From NCBI RefSeq assembly GCF_030814225.1, contig NZ_JAUSUR010000004.1:1-64000 (forward strand): a stretch of 64,000 nt of DNA, given 5' to 3'. The notes under the pieces are model-generated. The model searched no databases, was not told the DNA's origin, and saw only the letters and a list, made by a program, of their open reading frames with translations. This document shows, one piece after another, positions 18,154 through 27,052 of the stretch. The position numbers and the translations under genes are program-made. Source of the stretch: Breznakia pachnodae. GTDB taxonomy: Bacteria; Bacillota_I; Bacilli_A; Erysipelotrichales; Erysipelotrichaceae. Within the stretch, counting starts at the first letter, position 1. Each line of letters opens with the position of its first letter.

Positions 18154-18518
18154 AGTATCACGCCCTTTATATTTGCATTATATAATGTTTATTTATTATA
18201 AAGAAGTGATTTGACTATAAATTTATATATATAATAATATAATATATAAACAGTAACTATGATGTACTAAACCTTAATTATTCCTAAATAAAAAGTAGAT
18301 ACTCGTTTGAATCAAGTATCTACTTCATCATTAAATCTTATTGTACTTTTTTTCAAAATAATTTGATAGTCTTACTTTTAGCTGTACTGTCGTTAAAAAT
18401 TTGGTTAATTATAATCATTGTAATTTATTCTATGAAGTAAAATAATAGTTTTAAAAATTATAAATCATAGACTCTAGTTTGCTATTGTATCAAATACTTA
18501 TGATGATTATGCACAATA
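18154..18518. other. Intergenic stretch between lipoprotein gene and ECF sigma gene
   Basis: Contains the terminator at 18287-18325. The rest is AT-rich with no supported reading frame; part of it must hold the promoter of the sigma gene, which I cannot place. Confidence 0.4.
18287..18325 (-). terminator. Intrinsic terminator downstream of the lipoprotein gene
   Basis: AAGTAGATACT (18293-18303) and AGTATCTACTT (18315-18325) form a perfect 11-bp stem; on the minus strand five T follow. It lies about 190 bases after the lipoprotein stop. Confidence 0.7.
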
Positions 18519-18911
18519 TTACTTTTCATTAATACACCAAACTATAAAACCATTTATATCTTCCTCTGAATAGCCTAATGCATGAATTAAAACGATATAT
18601 CGATCATACTCATCTTCATTATTCATAATGGAAGTATATTCATGGTTATAGTATCTTTGTATATCAGTAACTTGATCTCCTTCGGTATAAAACATATAAC
18701 TACTATTTAAATCTTCACCCACCAAACTAACTCTTGAATAAGTATCACATTCAAAAACACCATCTTCACATTTAGCTTCAATTTCAAATCCATGTTCATT
18801 TATAAGTTTATCACTTACTTTATTGTAATCAATAGCCTTTTTTTCACTTCTCATACAACCAACTAGCATGAACAAGAAACTACATATAAAAATTATCTTT
18901 ACCTTTCTCAT
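18519..18911 (-). CDS. Small lipoprotein, unknown function
   Basis: 130 residues from the ATG at 18911, with AGGAG upstream. A lipoprotein signal peptide is clear: MRKVKIIFICSFLFMLVGC with the lipobox LVGC. The mature part is a small acidic domain with a Cys pair (AKCEDGVFECDTYSR) and one late Cys. It would be attached to the outer face of the membrane. It follows a small membrane-protein gene with which it nearly overlaps. No family recognised. Confidence 0.7.
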   Translation of the reverse strand: MRKVKIIFICSFLFMLVGCMRSEKKAIDYNKVSDKLINEHGFEIEAKCEDGVFECDTYSRVSLVGEDLNSSYMFYTEGDQVTDIQRYYNHEYTSIMNNEDEYDRYIVLIHALGYSEEDINGFIVWCINEK

Positions 18912-18928
18912 AATTACTCCTACTTTCA

Positions 18929-19177
18929 TTAACTATCTTTTGGTTTTGGATGATCAGGATTCATTATATATGAATATGTATTAAATTTAACAAAAAAGCT
19001 AATTCCAATTATCATAAGCATTATAGAAACAAAGACATTAAATACTAACTCTGATATATTTGGTAAACTGCCAATATCATATAATAGTATTTTCGCAATA
19101 CCTATAGGAACTACAAGCAAAAATAAATATGTTATCTTATTTTTTACTATAATCCATTTTTCTTTTTTTTTATTCAT
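18929..19177 (-). CDS. Small two-helix membrane protein
   Basis: 82 residues from the ATG at 19177. Two hydrophobic helices (about 17-35 and 46-66) and a short polar tail ending PDHPKPKDS. It lies 17 bases upstream of the lipoprotein gene. Unknown function; the pair is probably one envelope unit. Confidence 0.6.
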   Translation of the reverse strand: MNKKKEKWIIVKNKITYLFLLVVPIGIAKILLYDIGSLPNISELVFNVFVSIMLMIIGISFFVKFNTYSYIMNPDHPKPKDS

Positions 19178-19296
19178 GATTTCCACCACCTTCACTCATT
19201 TATAATATATCATAAATAGTTCATAAACATATTGATATGGTAATTTCTTATCAAAACTTGGAATTTTTAGGTGTAAATACTCAATAATTAAACTAT

Positions 19297-19899
19297 CTAT
19301 TCATATTTCTTTTCAACTAACTGCCACTTCAAATCAGGATATGATTTTGGTTTTGTCCACTTACCTGTGTCTTCTCCATTAAGATAATCTTCTATCTCAT
19401 CATCTTCTAACATCAAAGGTAATCGATTATGCAGCACCGTAAATTCTGGAGTAGCTTCTTGTGTAACAATTACAAAATAAGGTTCATTATCTTTATCGAT
19501 TTTGTAAAGTCCTGCAAACTTTAAAATATCTTGATGTTCTCTAAAAACAAGATATTTGTCTTTGTGATTTTGCCATTCATAAAATGCAGAAGCATATATA
19601 ATACATCGATGCTCCTGGAAGTCTTTTTTAAAAGTGACTTTCTCTTTTACTGTTTCCTGTCTGGCGTTAATAAGATTATTCTTTGTTGTTTTACCTGTTT
19701 TATAATCTTTCCATTCCGTTTTTATACCCCAGTCCATAATTTCAAGTTTATCCTGATCTTTACCACTTGTTTCTACCAAGCTGCTATTTGTTGGAAATGT
19801 TTCACCAAACTTCATATCAGAGATATCTAAATCCTGACCTACACCATTTAAAATATCTTTTAATTGTTCTTCACTTATTGATACAAAACGACCGCACAT
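19297..19899 (-). CDS. SOS response-associated peptidase (SRAP/YedK/HMCES family)
   Basis: 200 residues starting MCGRF, so that Cys2 becomes the N-terminal catalytic residue after Met removal. It forms a thiazolidine cross-link with abasic sites in single-stranded DNA. The other conserved elements are NARQET (Asn78, Arg80, Glu82), FYEW (Glu108) and LHNRLP (His157). The overall length is normal. It is divergent from a Y-family polymerase gene; the two share a 300-bp intergenic region, which fits a joint DNA-damage response. AAGGAGTGA precedes the start. Confidence 0.93.
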   Translation of the reverse strand: MCGRFVSISEEQLKDILNGVGQDLDISDMKFGETFPTNSSLVETSGKDQDKLEIMDWGIKTEWKDYKTGKTTKNNLINARQETVKEKVTFKKDFQEHRCIIYASAFYEWQNHKDKYLVFREHQDILKFAGLYKIDKDNEPYFVIVTQEATPEFTVLHNRLPLMLEDDEIEDYLNGEDTGKWTKPKSYPDLKWQLVEKKYE

Positions 19900-20080
19900 A
19901 CTCTCACTCCTTGTTTATATATAATCTTTATAACTACAATATAATATAAAAACCACATGTTGTCTTTTAAGTTAATCGCTTACTTATGGTTAATTTTATT
20001 TGTTATGGACTAAGGATGAAATTATTCTATCTTAATTAGATATTTCAATCACTGCTGCATCAATGTAATTTCACGAAAAT

Positions 20081-20098
20081 TATCACTTCAAAGTGATA
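20081..20098. promoter_or_regulatory. Perfect dyad between SRAP and polymerase genes
   Basis: TATCACTT-CA-AAGTGATA, an 8-bp perfect inverted repeat in the divergent intergenic region; candidate operator. It does not match the Gram-positive LexA consensus. Confidence 0.4.
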
Positions 20099-20130
20099 TA
20101 TGCAACTAAATCATAATTGTAAATATTTTC

Positions 20131-20159
20131 ATTCCCATTTAATATTGATTTTTGGGAAT
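20131..20159. promoter_or_regulatory. Second dyad at the polymerase promoter
   Basis: ATTCCCA (20131-20137) and TGGGAAT (20153-20159) are a perfect 7-bp inverted repeat with a 15-base spacer. It lies just upstream of a GATATAAAG -10-like box of the polymerase gene. Candidate operator. Confidence 0.4.
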
Positions 20160-20199
20160 TTATGATATAAAGTGTAAGTGCAAAGAGAGGGCAATTAAA

Positions 20200-21462
20200 A
20201 TGAATAAGGATAGAGTAATTCTTCACGTGGACATAAACCACTGTTACGCGCAGATAGAAGAAATGCTTAGTCCGCCTTGTAGGAAGGTTGCTATGGCAGT
20301 TGGTGGCAACGAGGATCAAAGACACGGCATTATTCTAGCTAAAAACTTAAAAGCAAAGCCATTTGGTATCAAGACTGGCGAACCAATTCGAGATGCATTA
20401 AAGAAGTGTCCTGGATTGTTTATCATTCCTCCTAAGTATGATGCATATCAGTATTATACAGAGAAGGTAAAAGATGTATATCGAGAATATTCTGATAAGG
20501 TTGAATCATTTGGATTGGATGAAGCATGGATTGATGTAACTGAATCAATTGCTTTATTTGGTTCTGGTGAACAAATTGCGAAGGAAATCCAAAATCGAGT
20601 ATTTACTGAATGGGGGTTAACTGTTTCCATTGGTGTTAGTTTTAATAAAGTATTTGCAAAATTAGGAAGTGATATGATAAAACCTTCTGGTCTTGTAGTT
20701 ATAAGTAGAGACAATTACAAAGATACAGCATGGAAACTTCCTGTTGAAGATTTATTGATGGTTGGAACTGCTACTGAAGTAAAGATGAATAAGATGAACA
20801 TCTATACAATTGGTGACTTGGCACAGACTCCGATAAAGGGATTACAGAAACGATTTGGAAAGATTGGTGTTCTTCTGTGGTCTTATGCTAATGGTTCTGA
20901 GACCTCTCAGGTAGATCCTACAGGAATTAAAAGAGTTCCTAAGTCAATTGGTAATTCATGGACAATGCCAAAGGATATCAACAACTTTAGAGAAGCGAAG
21001 ATTGTCTACGAACGACTTACTAATTCAGTTGCCTGCAGGCTTCGTGAAGAAGGATATAAAGGGAATGTCATTCATATCAGTATTAGAGATAAGAAATTGG
21101 ATTCTTTTGGCAAACAGATGAAAATAGATCATTACACTGATACAGCAAAAGAAATACTTCAGATAACGATGAATCTACTTGATGAGATATGGGATAGAGA
21201 TATTCCACTACGCAGTATAGGTATCAGTGTAACTGGCTTAAAATCATATATTACACATACACAGTATGATTTATTTGGAGTGGTTGAAGAAATGGAAAAA
21301 GAAAACCAAATTGAAATGACTTTAGAAGACATAAGAGCAAAATTTGGATTCTTTAAAATTGATAAATGTTCCGCTTTAATTGATACACAATTAAGTGATG
21401 TAGATCCAAAAGGTAATCATACGATATTCCCTGTTGGCGTGTTGAAAGGAAGTATTGAATGA
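20200..21462 (+). CDS. Y-family DNA polymerase (DinB/UmuC type)
   Basis: 420 residues from the ATG at 20200 (GAGAGGG upstream; an earlier in-frame ATG at 20152 lacks a site). Translesion polymerase: the metal-binding acids are Asp11 in LHVDIN and Asp107-Glu108 in SFGLDEAWID. The helix-hairpin region is GTATEVKMNKMNIYTIGDLA, and a little-finger domain ends the protein. FGIKTGEPIRDALKKCP marks the UmuC/UvrX-like side of the family found in Bacillota. The stop overlaps the start of an 80-residue gene, which indicates coupled translation. Confidence 0.92.
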   Translation: MNKDRVILHVDINHCYAQIEEMLSPPCRKVAMAVGGNEDQRHGIILAKNLKAKPFGIKTGEPIRDALKKCPGLFIIPPKYDAYQYYTEKVKDVYREYSDKVESFGLDEAWIDVTESIALFGSGEQIAKEIQNRVFTEWGLTVSIGVSFNKVFAKLGSDMIKPSGLVVISRDNYKDTAWKLPVEDLLMVGTATEVKMNKMNIYTIGDLAQTPIKGLQKRFGKIGVLLWSYANGSETSQVDPTGIKRVPKSIGNSWTMPKDINNFREAKIVYERLTNSVACRLREEGYKGNVIHISIRDKKLDSFGKQMKIDHYTDTAKEILQITMNLLDEIWDRDIPLRSIGISVTGLKSYITHTQYDLFGVVEEMEKENQIEMTLEDIRAKFGFFKIDKCSALIDTQLSDVDPKGNHTIFPVGVLKGSIE

Positions 21463-21701
21463 GAGTATTTAAGAAATATGTAAAAGTAATTGCCATATGT
21501 GATGAGGAAGGCAAACAAACTCCTTTATGTGTTGTTTGGCTAAATGGACATAAATATGCAATCGATAAGATTTTAGAGACCAGACAAGCAGCATCCGAAG
21601 TTGGAGGATGTGGCATCCTTTATAGATGTTTGATCAACAATAAAGAACGCAAACTATTTTATGAAGTAAATCGATGGTTTATAGAAAGTCCAAAACCATA
21701 A
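21459..21701 (+). CDS. Small protein translationally coupled to the Y-family polymerase
   Basis: 80 residues; its ATG overlaps the polymerase stop (ATGA). The pattern CVVWLNGHKYAIDKILETR...YRCLINNKERKLFYEVNRWFIES suggests a compact beta-rich domain. It recalls the small DUF6504-type proteins next to mutasome genes in Actinobacteria, where a tryptophan-glycine-arginine strand and a terminal Trp are conserved. That link is my inference from pattern only. A role as polymerase accessory factor is plausible from the coupling. Confidence 0.7.
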   Translation: MRVFKKYVKVIAICDEEGKQTPLCVVWLNGHKYAIDKILETRQAASEVGGCGILYRCLINNKERKLFYEVNRWFIESPKP

Positions 21702-21740
21702 AAACGTAATAATGATTTTATATTGAATTTTTAAAGGTTT

Positions 21741-21775
21741 AAAAAAATGAAAATTAAATTTTTTCATTTTTTTTA
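21741..21775 (+). terminator. AT-only hairpin terminator after the polymerase operon
   Basis: AAAAAAATGAAAA (21741-21753) and TTTTCATTTTTTT (21761-21773) are fully complementary. The stem is weak but ends in a T-run. Confidence 0.55.
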
Positions 21776-21816
21776 ATATTTATGAAAAAAACTACAAAGT
21801 CAAACGTAGTATTATT

Positions 21817-21860
21817 AGATAAGTAATTATAGACATTATAAATTCAATTATTACTTATCT
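21817..21860. promoter_or_regulatory. Inverted repeat upstream of the ECF sigma/anti-sigma operon
   Basis: AGATAAGTAAT (21817-21827) and ATTACTTATCT (21850-21860) are a perfect 11-bp inverted repeat separated by 22 bases, ending 59 bases before the sigma start codon. Two half-sites two helical turns apart would suit a dimeric or looping regulator. Confidence 0.45.
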
Positions 21861-21919
21861 ATCATATTCAAAGAAAAGATATGATAAAATGAGGAAGAAA
21901 GTTTAGAGGGTTATTCGCG

Positions 21920-22375
21920 ATGGACCATTCACAGTTTGAGGAATATATAGACAAATATTCCAATCTAGTTTTTCATGTTGCCTTGGCAAACACGTCAAAT
22001 TTTTATGACGCACAAGATATTACACAGGAAGTCTATATAAAACTATATAACAGTAAATCTTTTGAAAGCGAAGATCATCTAAAGAATTGGTTAGTACGGG
22101 TTACAATAAATCAATGCAATAGTTTATATCGACGGTTCTTTAAAAAGAAATATGTAGATGTTGATATTAGTGAATTCATTATCAGTAAAGAAAGTGTTCA
22201 AGTACATGATGAACTTATGATGCTTTCTAAAACTGAGAGAACAATTGTATATCTGTATTACATCGAAGGATACACCTATAAGGAAATATCTGATATGACT
22301 GGTCGCAGCATCAGTTCCGTATCACGTGATATTAAAAACTCATTAGAACATATCAAATCCCAATTAGAGGAGTAA
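21920..22375 (+). CDS. ECF-family RNA polymerase sigma factor
   Basis: 151 residues, a minimal ECF factor. Region 2: FEEYIDKYSNLVFHVALANTSNFYDAQDITQEVYIKLY and HLKNWLVRVTINQCNSLYR. Region 4: LSKTERTIVYLYYIEGYTYKEISDMTGRSISSVSRDIKNSLEHIK. AGAGGG precedes the start. The stop is two bases before the next gene, a membrane protein of the usual anti-sigma topology, so the pair forms one regulatory unit. Confidence 0.9.
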   Translation: MDHSQFEEYIDKYSNLVFHVALANTSNFYDAQDITQEVYIKLYNSKSFESEDHLKNWLVRVTINQCNSLYRRFFKKKYVDVDISEFIISKESVQVHDELMMLSKTERTIVYLYYIEGYTYKEISDMTGRSISSVSRDIKNSLEHIKSQLEE

Positions 22376-22377
22376 CT

Positions 22378-23592
22378 ATGAACGAAAATAACTATAAAAA
22401 ATATGTAGATGAAGTAAATAAAAACAACAAAATAAAAGAACATCTGCAAGAGATTCCAAATAAAAAATCATCAAAGAAATACACAAAACCAATTGTAGCT
22501 TTAGCTATGGTTGTATGTTTAGTGATTGTAAGTGTATTTGCTTTACAGAATAATAATTCAAAGCCTGAAAAAAAGAAAGAAACACCAAAAACCGCTGATG
22601 TTATACCAAATTCTCGTAAAGGAGATGATGGACTGGTTTATTTAAAAGAAGATGTTGACTATCCCAATAACATAGGAATATCTGATACTCCTTTGTATGA
22701 TACATTACCAGTCTATGAGAATGTGGAGTTAGAATATTCATCAGACGGTTATGTAAACCAAAGTATTACAGATATAATTTCACAGGAACAAATGGAAGAA
22801 GACTATGTAGAACCAATTGAAAAAATATTAAACCTTGATCCTAATGATAGAACTAGAACGGATAACGTCACTGACTGGGGAGTAACAACAAGTATTTCTT
22901 ACTCTTATCCTAATGGTGTTTCATTTACTATTGATTTACATATATATGTAGCTATTTACTTTGAAAACCCTCAAGAATATGGTATCAAAGATGGAGAGTC
23001 CGCAAATGAGTTTGCACTTAAAGTCTTAGAAGAATTCACTGGTAAACCATATGAAACATATAATTACACAAGTGCATTTGATAATCCACCAAAATCAAAT
23101 CGCAAGGGATATGTAACTCGTAGTGATGTAAATGATATGATGAAGACATTCGAAAAAATGAATTATCATTTATTCAAAGGTGATAACGGAGATGAACTTA
23201 GCATATCATTACCTAATTATTTTGGTTTATCTAAAGCAGCTGATAAAAAAATGATCAGTACAAAACAAGCGCTAGAAAATTTGAAAAATGATTATGGTGT
23301 TGGACCAACAGAGTATCCAGATTTTGGTGACCCTAATGCCGACTATGAAGCTCTTTTTCAAGAATATGATACCATTATCCAAAATGCATTAAGTGATGAA
23401 ACTTATGAAGATGTATTGAGTATTGAATTATATAACAGTCGTCATTGGAGTTCTTACAACTATGTATATCCATCATACTTAGTCTTAATCAAAATACCAG
23501 ATGATGTCGAAACAAATGCTGAGCCAGGAGAAACACCGTGTATTATAGTAATGGTAACTGCAACAGAACTTATTCATACACCTAGAGAGTAG
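22378..23592 (+). CDS. Membrane-anchored partner of the ECF sigma factor, probable anti-sigma
   Basis: 404 residues: a short basic cytosolic N-terminus (about 1-38), one transmembrane helix (about 39-56, IVALAMVVCLVIVSVFAL) and about 345 extracellular residues. The extracellular part has many Tyr, Asp and Pro and no motif I recognise. Position directly behind an ECF factor and topology suggest an anti-sigma factor or sensor of the DUF4179-like kind. The ribosome-binding site GAGGAGTAA overlaps the sigma stop, which implies coupled translation. Confidence 0.75.
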   Translation: MNENNYKKYVDEVNKNNKIKEHLQEIPNKKSSKKYTKPIVALAMVVCLVIVSVFALQNNNSKPEKKKETPKTADVIPNSRKGDDGLVYLKEDVDYPNNIGISDTPLYDTLPVYENVELEYSSDGYVNQSITDIISQEQMEEDYVEPIEKILNLDPNDRTRTDNVTDWGVTTSISYSYPNGVSFTIDLHIYVAIYFENPQEYGIKDGESANEFALKVLEEFTGKPYETYNYTSAFDNPPKSNRKGYVTRSDVNDMMKTFEKMNYHLFKGDNGDELSISLPNYFGLSKAADKKMISTKQALENLKNDYGVGPTEYPDFGDPNADYEALFQEYDTIIQNALSDETYEDVLSIELYNSRHWSSYNYVYPSYLVLIKIPDDVETNAEPGETPCIIVMVTATELIHTPRE

Positions 23593-23636
23593 CTATGTTA
23601 TTCAGGAGATTGCAATTTGAAGCATTCATAAAAGAA

Positions 23637-23690
23637 AACAGCAGAATATTGAAAATCATTATGATATCCAGCATTCTGCTGTTTTTATTT
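23637..23690 (+). terminator. Intrinsic terminator, probably bidirectional
   Basis: AACAGCAGAAT (23637-23647) and ATTCTGCTGTT (23673-23683), perfect 11-bp stem, followed by TTTATTTT on the plus strand. Sits between convergent genes. Confidence 0.8.
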
Positions 23691-23748
23691 TCTAAGTTAA
23701 TGATAGTACTTTATAACTTCATCATGCTCAAGTATATAAATACTTAAA

Positions 23749-24177
23749 TTAATTATTCACACCTTTATAAGGACTAAACAACTTATCAATTTCTTCATGC
23801 TTACTTACTTCTATAAAATATGAGTCTGTTTCCAGCTGTATTGAATATTTCTTACCATAGCGCTTTATCTCTTTAATATCATTAAGATCAATTGATATAT
23901 AGGATGCTTTAATTCTAGCATTGCGTGATTTAAAAAACCCAGCAGATGTATTATAAGCTTCAGGTTTGATTTTATAAATCACGAATCTTCTATTTGTAAA
24001 AGCGAATTTACAACTAGCTGGCATGTTATTATACTTCTCATCATCACTATAATAAATTAAGCCATTTACTTTTAATTTCAATTGTTCATATGTATCAATA
24101 CTAAGATCTGCTCCACATTGATGACAAATTTCTTCTTTGTTTTTTGCGGAACAAATAGAACATTTTATTTTCCCCAT
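23749..24177 (-). CDS. Zinc-ribbon protein with PH/GRAM-like domain
   Basis: 142 residues. An N-terminal zinc ribbon (CSICSAKNKEEICHQCG) is followed by a beta-rich domain (SCKFAFTNRRFVIYKI..., ASYISIDLNDIKEIKRYGKKYSIQLET) like bacterial PH/GRAM domains. The architecture parallels the 1371-1865 protein, but that one has a linker. It is twelve bases downstream of the 206-residue gene and shares its direction. Function unknown. Confidence 0.7.
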   Translation of the reverse strand: MGKIKCSICSAKNKEEICHQCGADLSIDTYEQLKLKVNGLIYYSDDEKYNNMPASCKFAFTNRRFVIYKIKPEAYNTSAGFFKSRNARIKASYISIDLNDIKEIKRYGKKYSIQLETDSYFIEVSKHEEIDKLFSPYKGVNN

Positions 24178-24189
24178 AATATATCCTTA

Positions 24190-24810
24190 CTAGCCAAAGA
24201 TTGCATCAAGAACATATGGGATAACCAAATTATTATCATCTGACAATCTATTAGAATGCCATATGATGTTCCCCTCTTTATCAAAAACTTCAACACCAAG
24301 ATTCTGTGTCATCAAACTATCACGATAATTATCTTTAGTTATAACAATCTGCTCTTTGCGTGATTTTTTAATTGGTACAGCTTGCATATTATTAACAGCA
24401 AGTCCACTAATCTCACACTCTTTTCCACTCTTAATCTCTTCGATATATCTTTGTGCGACATTTCTAACAACAACAGATTCTACTGCATCGAACAAAGTCT
24501 CATAAAGAGCTGGTGTTTTTTTGGGACTTCCTCCATAAATAGGTATCCCAAATACTGACATTGAACGCATACCAATATTATGTTTTTTTCCATCCGTTGT
24601 TTGTAACGTAATTGGACCTTCAAAGTCACGACCAACACTAATGAATACATATTTATGTACCGTACTTCTCCCTACTGACACATTTACTTTTGCAATATCT
24701 TTGTAATAAATGCTTTTTCCTTTAAACTCCAGGTAATCATCATAAAAGTTAGTAACCTTCCCTTTCTTATGATATGGTACCTCTACTAATAAATTATTTG
24801 TATTACTCAT
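24190..24810 (-). CDS. Conserved-looking soluble protein, unknown
   Basis: 206 residues without a signal peptide or membrane segment. The first 80 residues look like a PH-type beta domain (NFYDDYLEFKGKSIYYKDIAKVNVSVG...). A helix and a C-terminal part (EQIVITKDNYRDSLMTQNLGVEVFDKEGNIIWHSNRLS) follow. I do not recognise the family. It is the first gene of a two-gene unit with the zinc-ribbon protein; GAGGGAAAA precedes the ATG. Confidence 0.65.
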   Translation of the reverse strand: MSNTNNLLVEVPYHKKGKVTNFYDDYLEFKGKSIYYKDIAKVNVSVGRSTVHKYVFISVGRDFEGPITLQTTDGKKHNIGMRSMSVFGIPIYGGSPKKTPALYETLFDAVESVVVRNVAQRYIEEIKSGKECEISGLAVNNMQAVPIKKSRKEQIVITKDNYRDSLMTQNLGVEVFDKEGNIIWHSNRLSDDNNLVIPYVLDAIFG

Positions 24811-24913
24811 ATATTTTTCCCTCCATATAAATATTTACCTAAAACAGTATAGCATTCGCTATTAACGACTGTCAATTTCGATTACATCCTTAGTGTAAAA
24901 TGAATACGGAATG

Positions 24914-24935
24914 AAAAAGCCCTTATAAAAGGACT
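24914..24935 (-). terminator. Intrinsic terminator after the 78-residue membrane gene
   Basis: On the minus strand AGTCCTT-TTAT-AAGGGCT with one G-U pair and a following T-run, adjacent to the stop codon. Confidence 0.65.
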
Positions 24936-24936
24936 C

Positions 24937-25173
24937 TTAAGTAAATGCATTTATTGATAGAAATATCCACAAGATAGTCATACCAATCCAAAAATATACA
25001 TATTTGCTCACTCCAGTTTCTGAATCTTTAGAATTAACAAAATATTCGTATGCATTATATGCACTAAATAAAATCCACCAGTAGTTTATATATTCATCAT
25101 ATCCTAAAGCAAATAAACCTATCACTGCAATTGCTAAAATAATGAAAACTGGTGATTTTGAAAATTTTATCAT
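24937..25173 (-). CDS. Small membrane protein, unknown
   Basis: 78 residues from the ATG at 25173, with GAGAGGG upstream. Two or three hydrophobic segments (VFIILAIAVIGLFALGY, WWILFSAYNAYEYF, YVYFWIGMTILWIFLSINAF). Monocistronic with its own terminator. No function can be assigned. Confidence 0.6.
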   Translation of the reverse strand: MIKFSKSPVFIILAIAVIGLFALGYDEYINYWWILFSAYNAYEYFVNSKDSETGVSKYVYFWIGMTILWIFLSINAFT

Positions 25174-25414
25174 ATCATTCCCTCTCTTTCTCATAGTATA
25201 GCATCTGATTAAACTATAATCAAAAAAGTCGTTGAATAAGTGGCTTAATTATCTATGTCAGGGGGTGACAGGAAACGATTTCTTAATATCATTAAGTATT
25301 AAAATATGATGAATACATCTTTTTTCATCATTTTGTATTATATAGATTCATTGCAAATCATTAGTTTTAAATATTTTTTAGACTTCGCAAAAACATATAT
25401 ATACAGATGTATTA

Positions 25415-26944
25415 TTATATTATAATACAATTTTCCGAGCCACAAACATTACAAATTTTTTTATCTGATCCTACTACTATAACATTATCATTTAAACAAT
25501 CATTACAAAATAACACTTCTTTTGTAGATATTTTTGAAACTTTATCTAATCTAAATAATGAAAGTTTAGACTTTTCTATATTATTAGTTGATATAAAATC
25601 AGGATACAAGAATAATGTAGATTTCATTTTTAAAAATCTGTTATCGATCGCTATATTTTTATAAGTTAAAATATCTTTTGAAAGACTAACTTCATATCTT
25701 CTCTCTTTTTCATTCATCCACTTCTTATCTTTAAATGAGTATATCCAATAAGGAATTATCTGATTTGCAAAATCTACTTTTTTTGAATCACTTACATTAA
25801 ATTGATTTATGATTTCAAATAAATCATTTAACTCCTTCTTTGCTTCTTTTTTTCCATATATAATATCATAAAAATAAACATTTCCTAATATCAATCCAAC
25901 TTCAGACTTTTCTTGAATTGGTGCTAAAACATTCCCAATTCTATCTGTTTTATATCCAAAGTAATTTTTTCCATATTCTTTTTCTAGTGCAGCTGTGGGC
26001 TTGCTCATAGAAAAGGATGTCACAAACACATTGTCTTTTTTATTTACTTGTATTTTTTTTGCCCAATTAAATTTTATCCAATTTTTATCTTTGAAGATTT
26101 CAGCTACCATGGTGCCCTCTCTTTTGTCATTGAGAAATTCAAGCTTTTGCATCCATATTTCATGATTGTTTAAAGCACTAGTAGTTGCATTATCGTCCAT
26201 ATATTTATACAAATAATTTTCATTATAATTGTGCCTTGATTTCAAAATCCAGTTACTAATTGTAATACATAAAGTTCCTCTAAGAGGTCGTGTATTAATA
26301 TCAGTATTAGTTTTCTTTAATAACCTAGCCATAAGCGAAAATAATTTTTTTAACTCATCTCTTGTGAAAGTTATTATTCCTAAAATACTTGAATTCGAAA
26401 TAAAACTTAAATCATTCATCATCTGTATGTATGAATGGACAAGTGAATCATAAATATCATCATTATCATTACAATAGTTTATGCCTTGTTTCATTTCATG
26501 AAGAACTGCATCAGAAAATTTCCGTATTTTTTCTGTTCGGAAATTAAAATAGCAAATATAAAAAAGGCTGAGTTGTGAAATTAATCCATCCATATTATCA
26601 AAAAAATTATTATCTACTCCTAAGCCCATCATAGGCAACATTCTATAAGAAAGTATAATTGTATAAACATGAATATACATATATTCTCTTAAACTGTTAA
26701 TATTGAAACGAATTGCATAAAAATATAGTGAATTAATTAGTGCTATTTCATATTCACTTACTCTAGCTACCCCCATGATATTCGATTCATTTAAATCGTT
26801 ATATGTTGTCAGTGAAACTAGAACTTCTTTTTTCTTATAATCAGGATCTTCAATAAAATCTTCAACAACATCTTGTAAATTTTCAAGTCTAGCTTCACGA
26901 TTATTTGCAGGCCAATCATTTGGTTTTTCAACTTTCATCATCAT
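25415..26944 (-). CDS. DUF2971-like protein with C-terminal zinc ribbon
   Basis: 509 residues. The long N-terminal half (about 1-260) is helical. Around 270-330 comes WMQKLEFLNDKREGTMVAEIF...VFVTSFSMSKP, the pattern of DUF2971 proteins (a loosely conserved N-D-x-x-E and C/T-F-S). The last 30 residues hold a Cys4 cluster, CNDC...CNVCGSENC, probably binding zinc. DUF2971 proteins are common in accessory and defence regions, but the activity is unknown. AAGGAGG lies 14 bases before the ATG, a long spacing. The gene is isolated, at the start of an accessory zone. Confidence 0.6.
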   Translation of the reverse strand: MMMKVEKPNDWPANNREARLENLQDVVEDFIEDPDYKKKEVLVSLTTYNDLNESNIMGVARVSEYEIALINSLYFYAIRFNINSLREYMYIHVYTIILSYRMLPMMGLGVDNNFFDNMDGLISQLSLFYICYFNFRTEKIRKFSDAVLHEMKQGINYCNDNDDIYDSLVHSYIQMMNDLSFISNSSILGIITFTRDELKKLFSLMARLLKKTNTDINTRPLRGTLCITISNWILKSRHNYNENYLYKYMDDNATTSALNNHEIWMQKLEFLNDKREGTMVAEIFKDKNWIKFNWAKKIQVNKKDNVFVTSFSMSKPTAALEKEYGKNYFGYKTDRIGNVLAPIQEKSEVGLILGNVYFYDIIYGKKEAKKELNDLFEIINQFNVSDSKKVDFANQIIPYWIYSFKDKKWMNEKERRYEVSLSKDILTYKNIAIDNRFLKMKSTLFLYPDFISTNNIEKSKLSLFRLDKVSKISTKEVLFCNDCLNDNVIVVGSDKKICNVCGSENCIII

Positions 26945-27052
26945 ATTATATCAATGAACCTCCTTTTTTCTATAAAATTTTATTACTCTACTTGAGTCTT
27001 AATAACATAACTTATAATTTTATCAGTATGATATAATTATAAGGGTGATAAG

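Noticed and set aside
19900..20199. Canonical LexA box between SRAP and polymerase
   Set aside because: No CGAAC-N4-GTTCG-like sequence found; the dyads seen do not fit.
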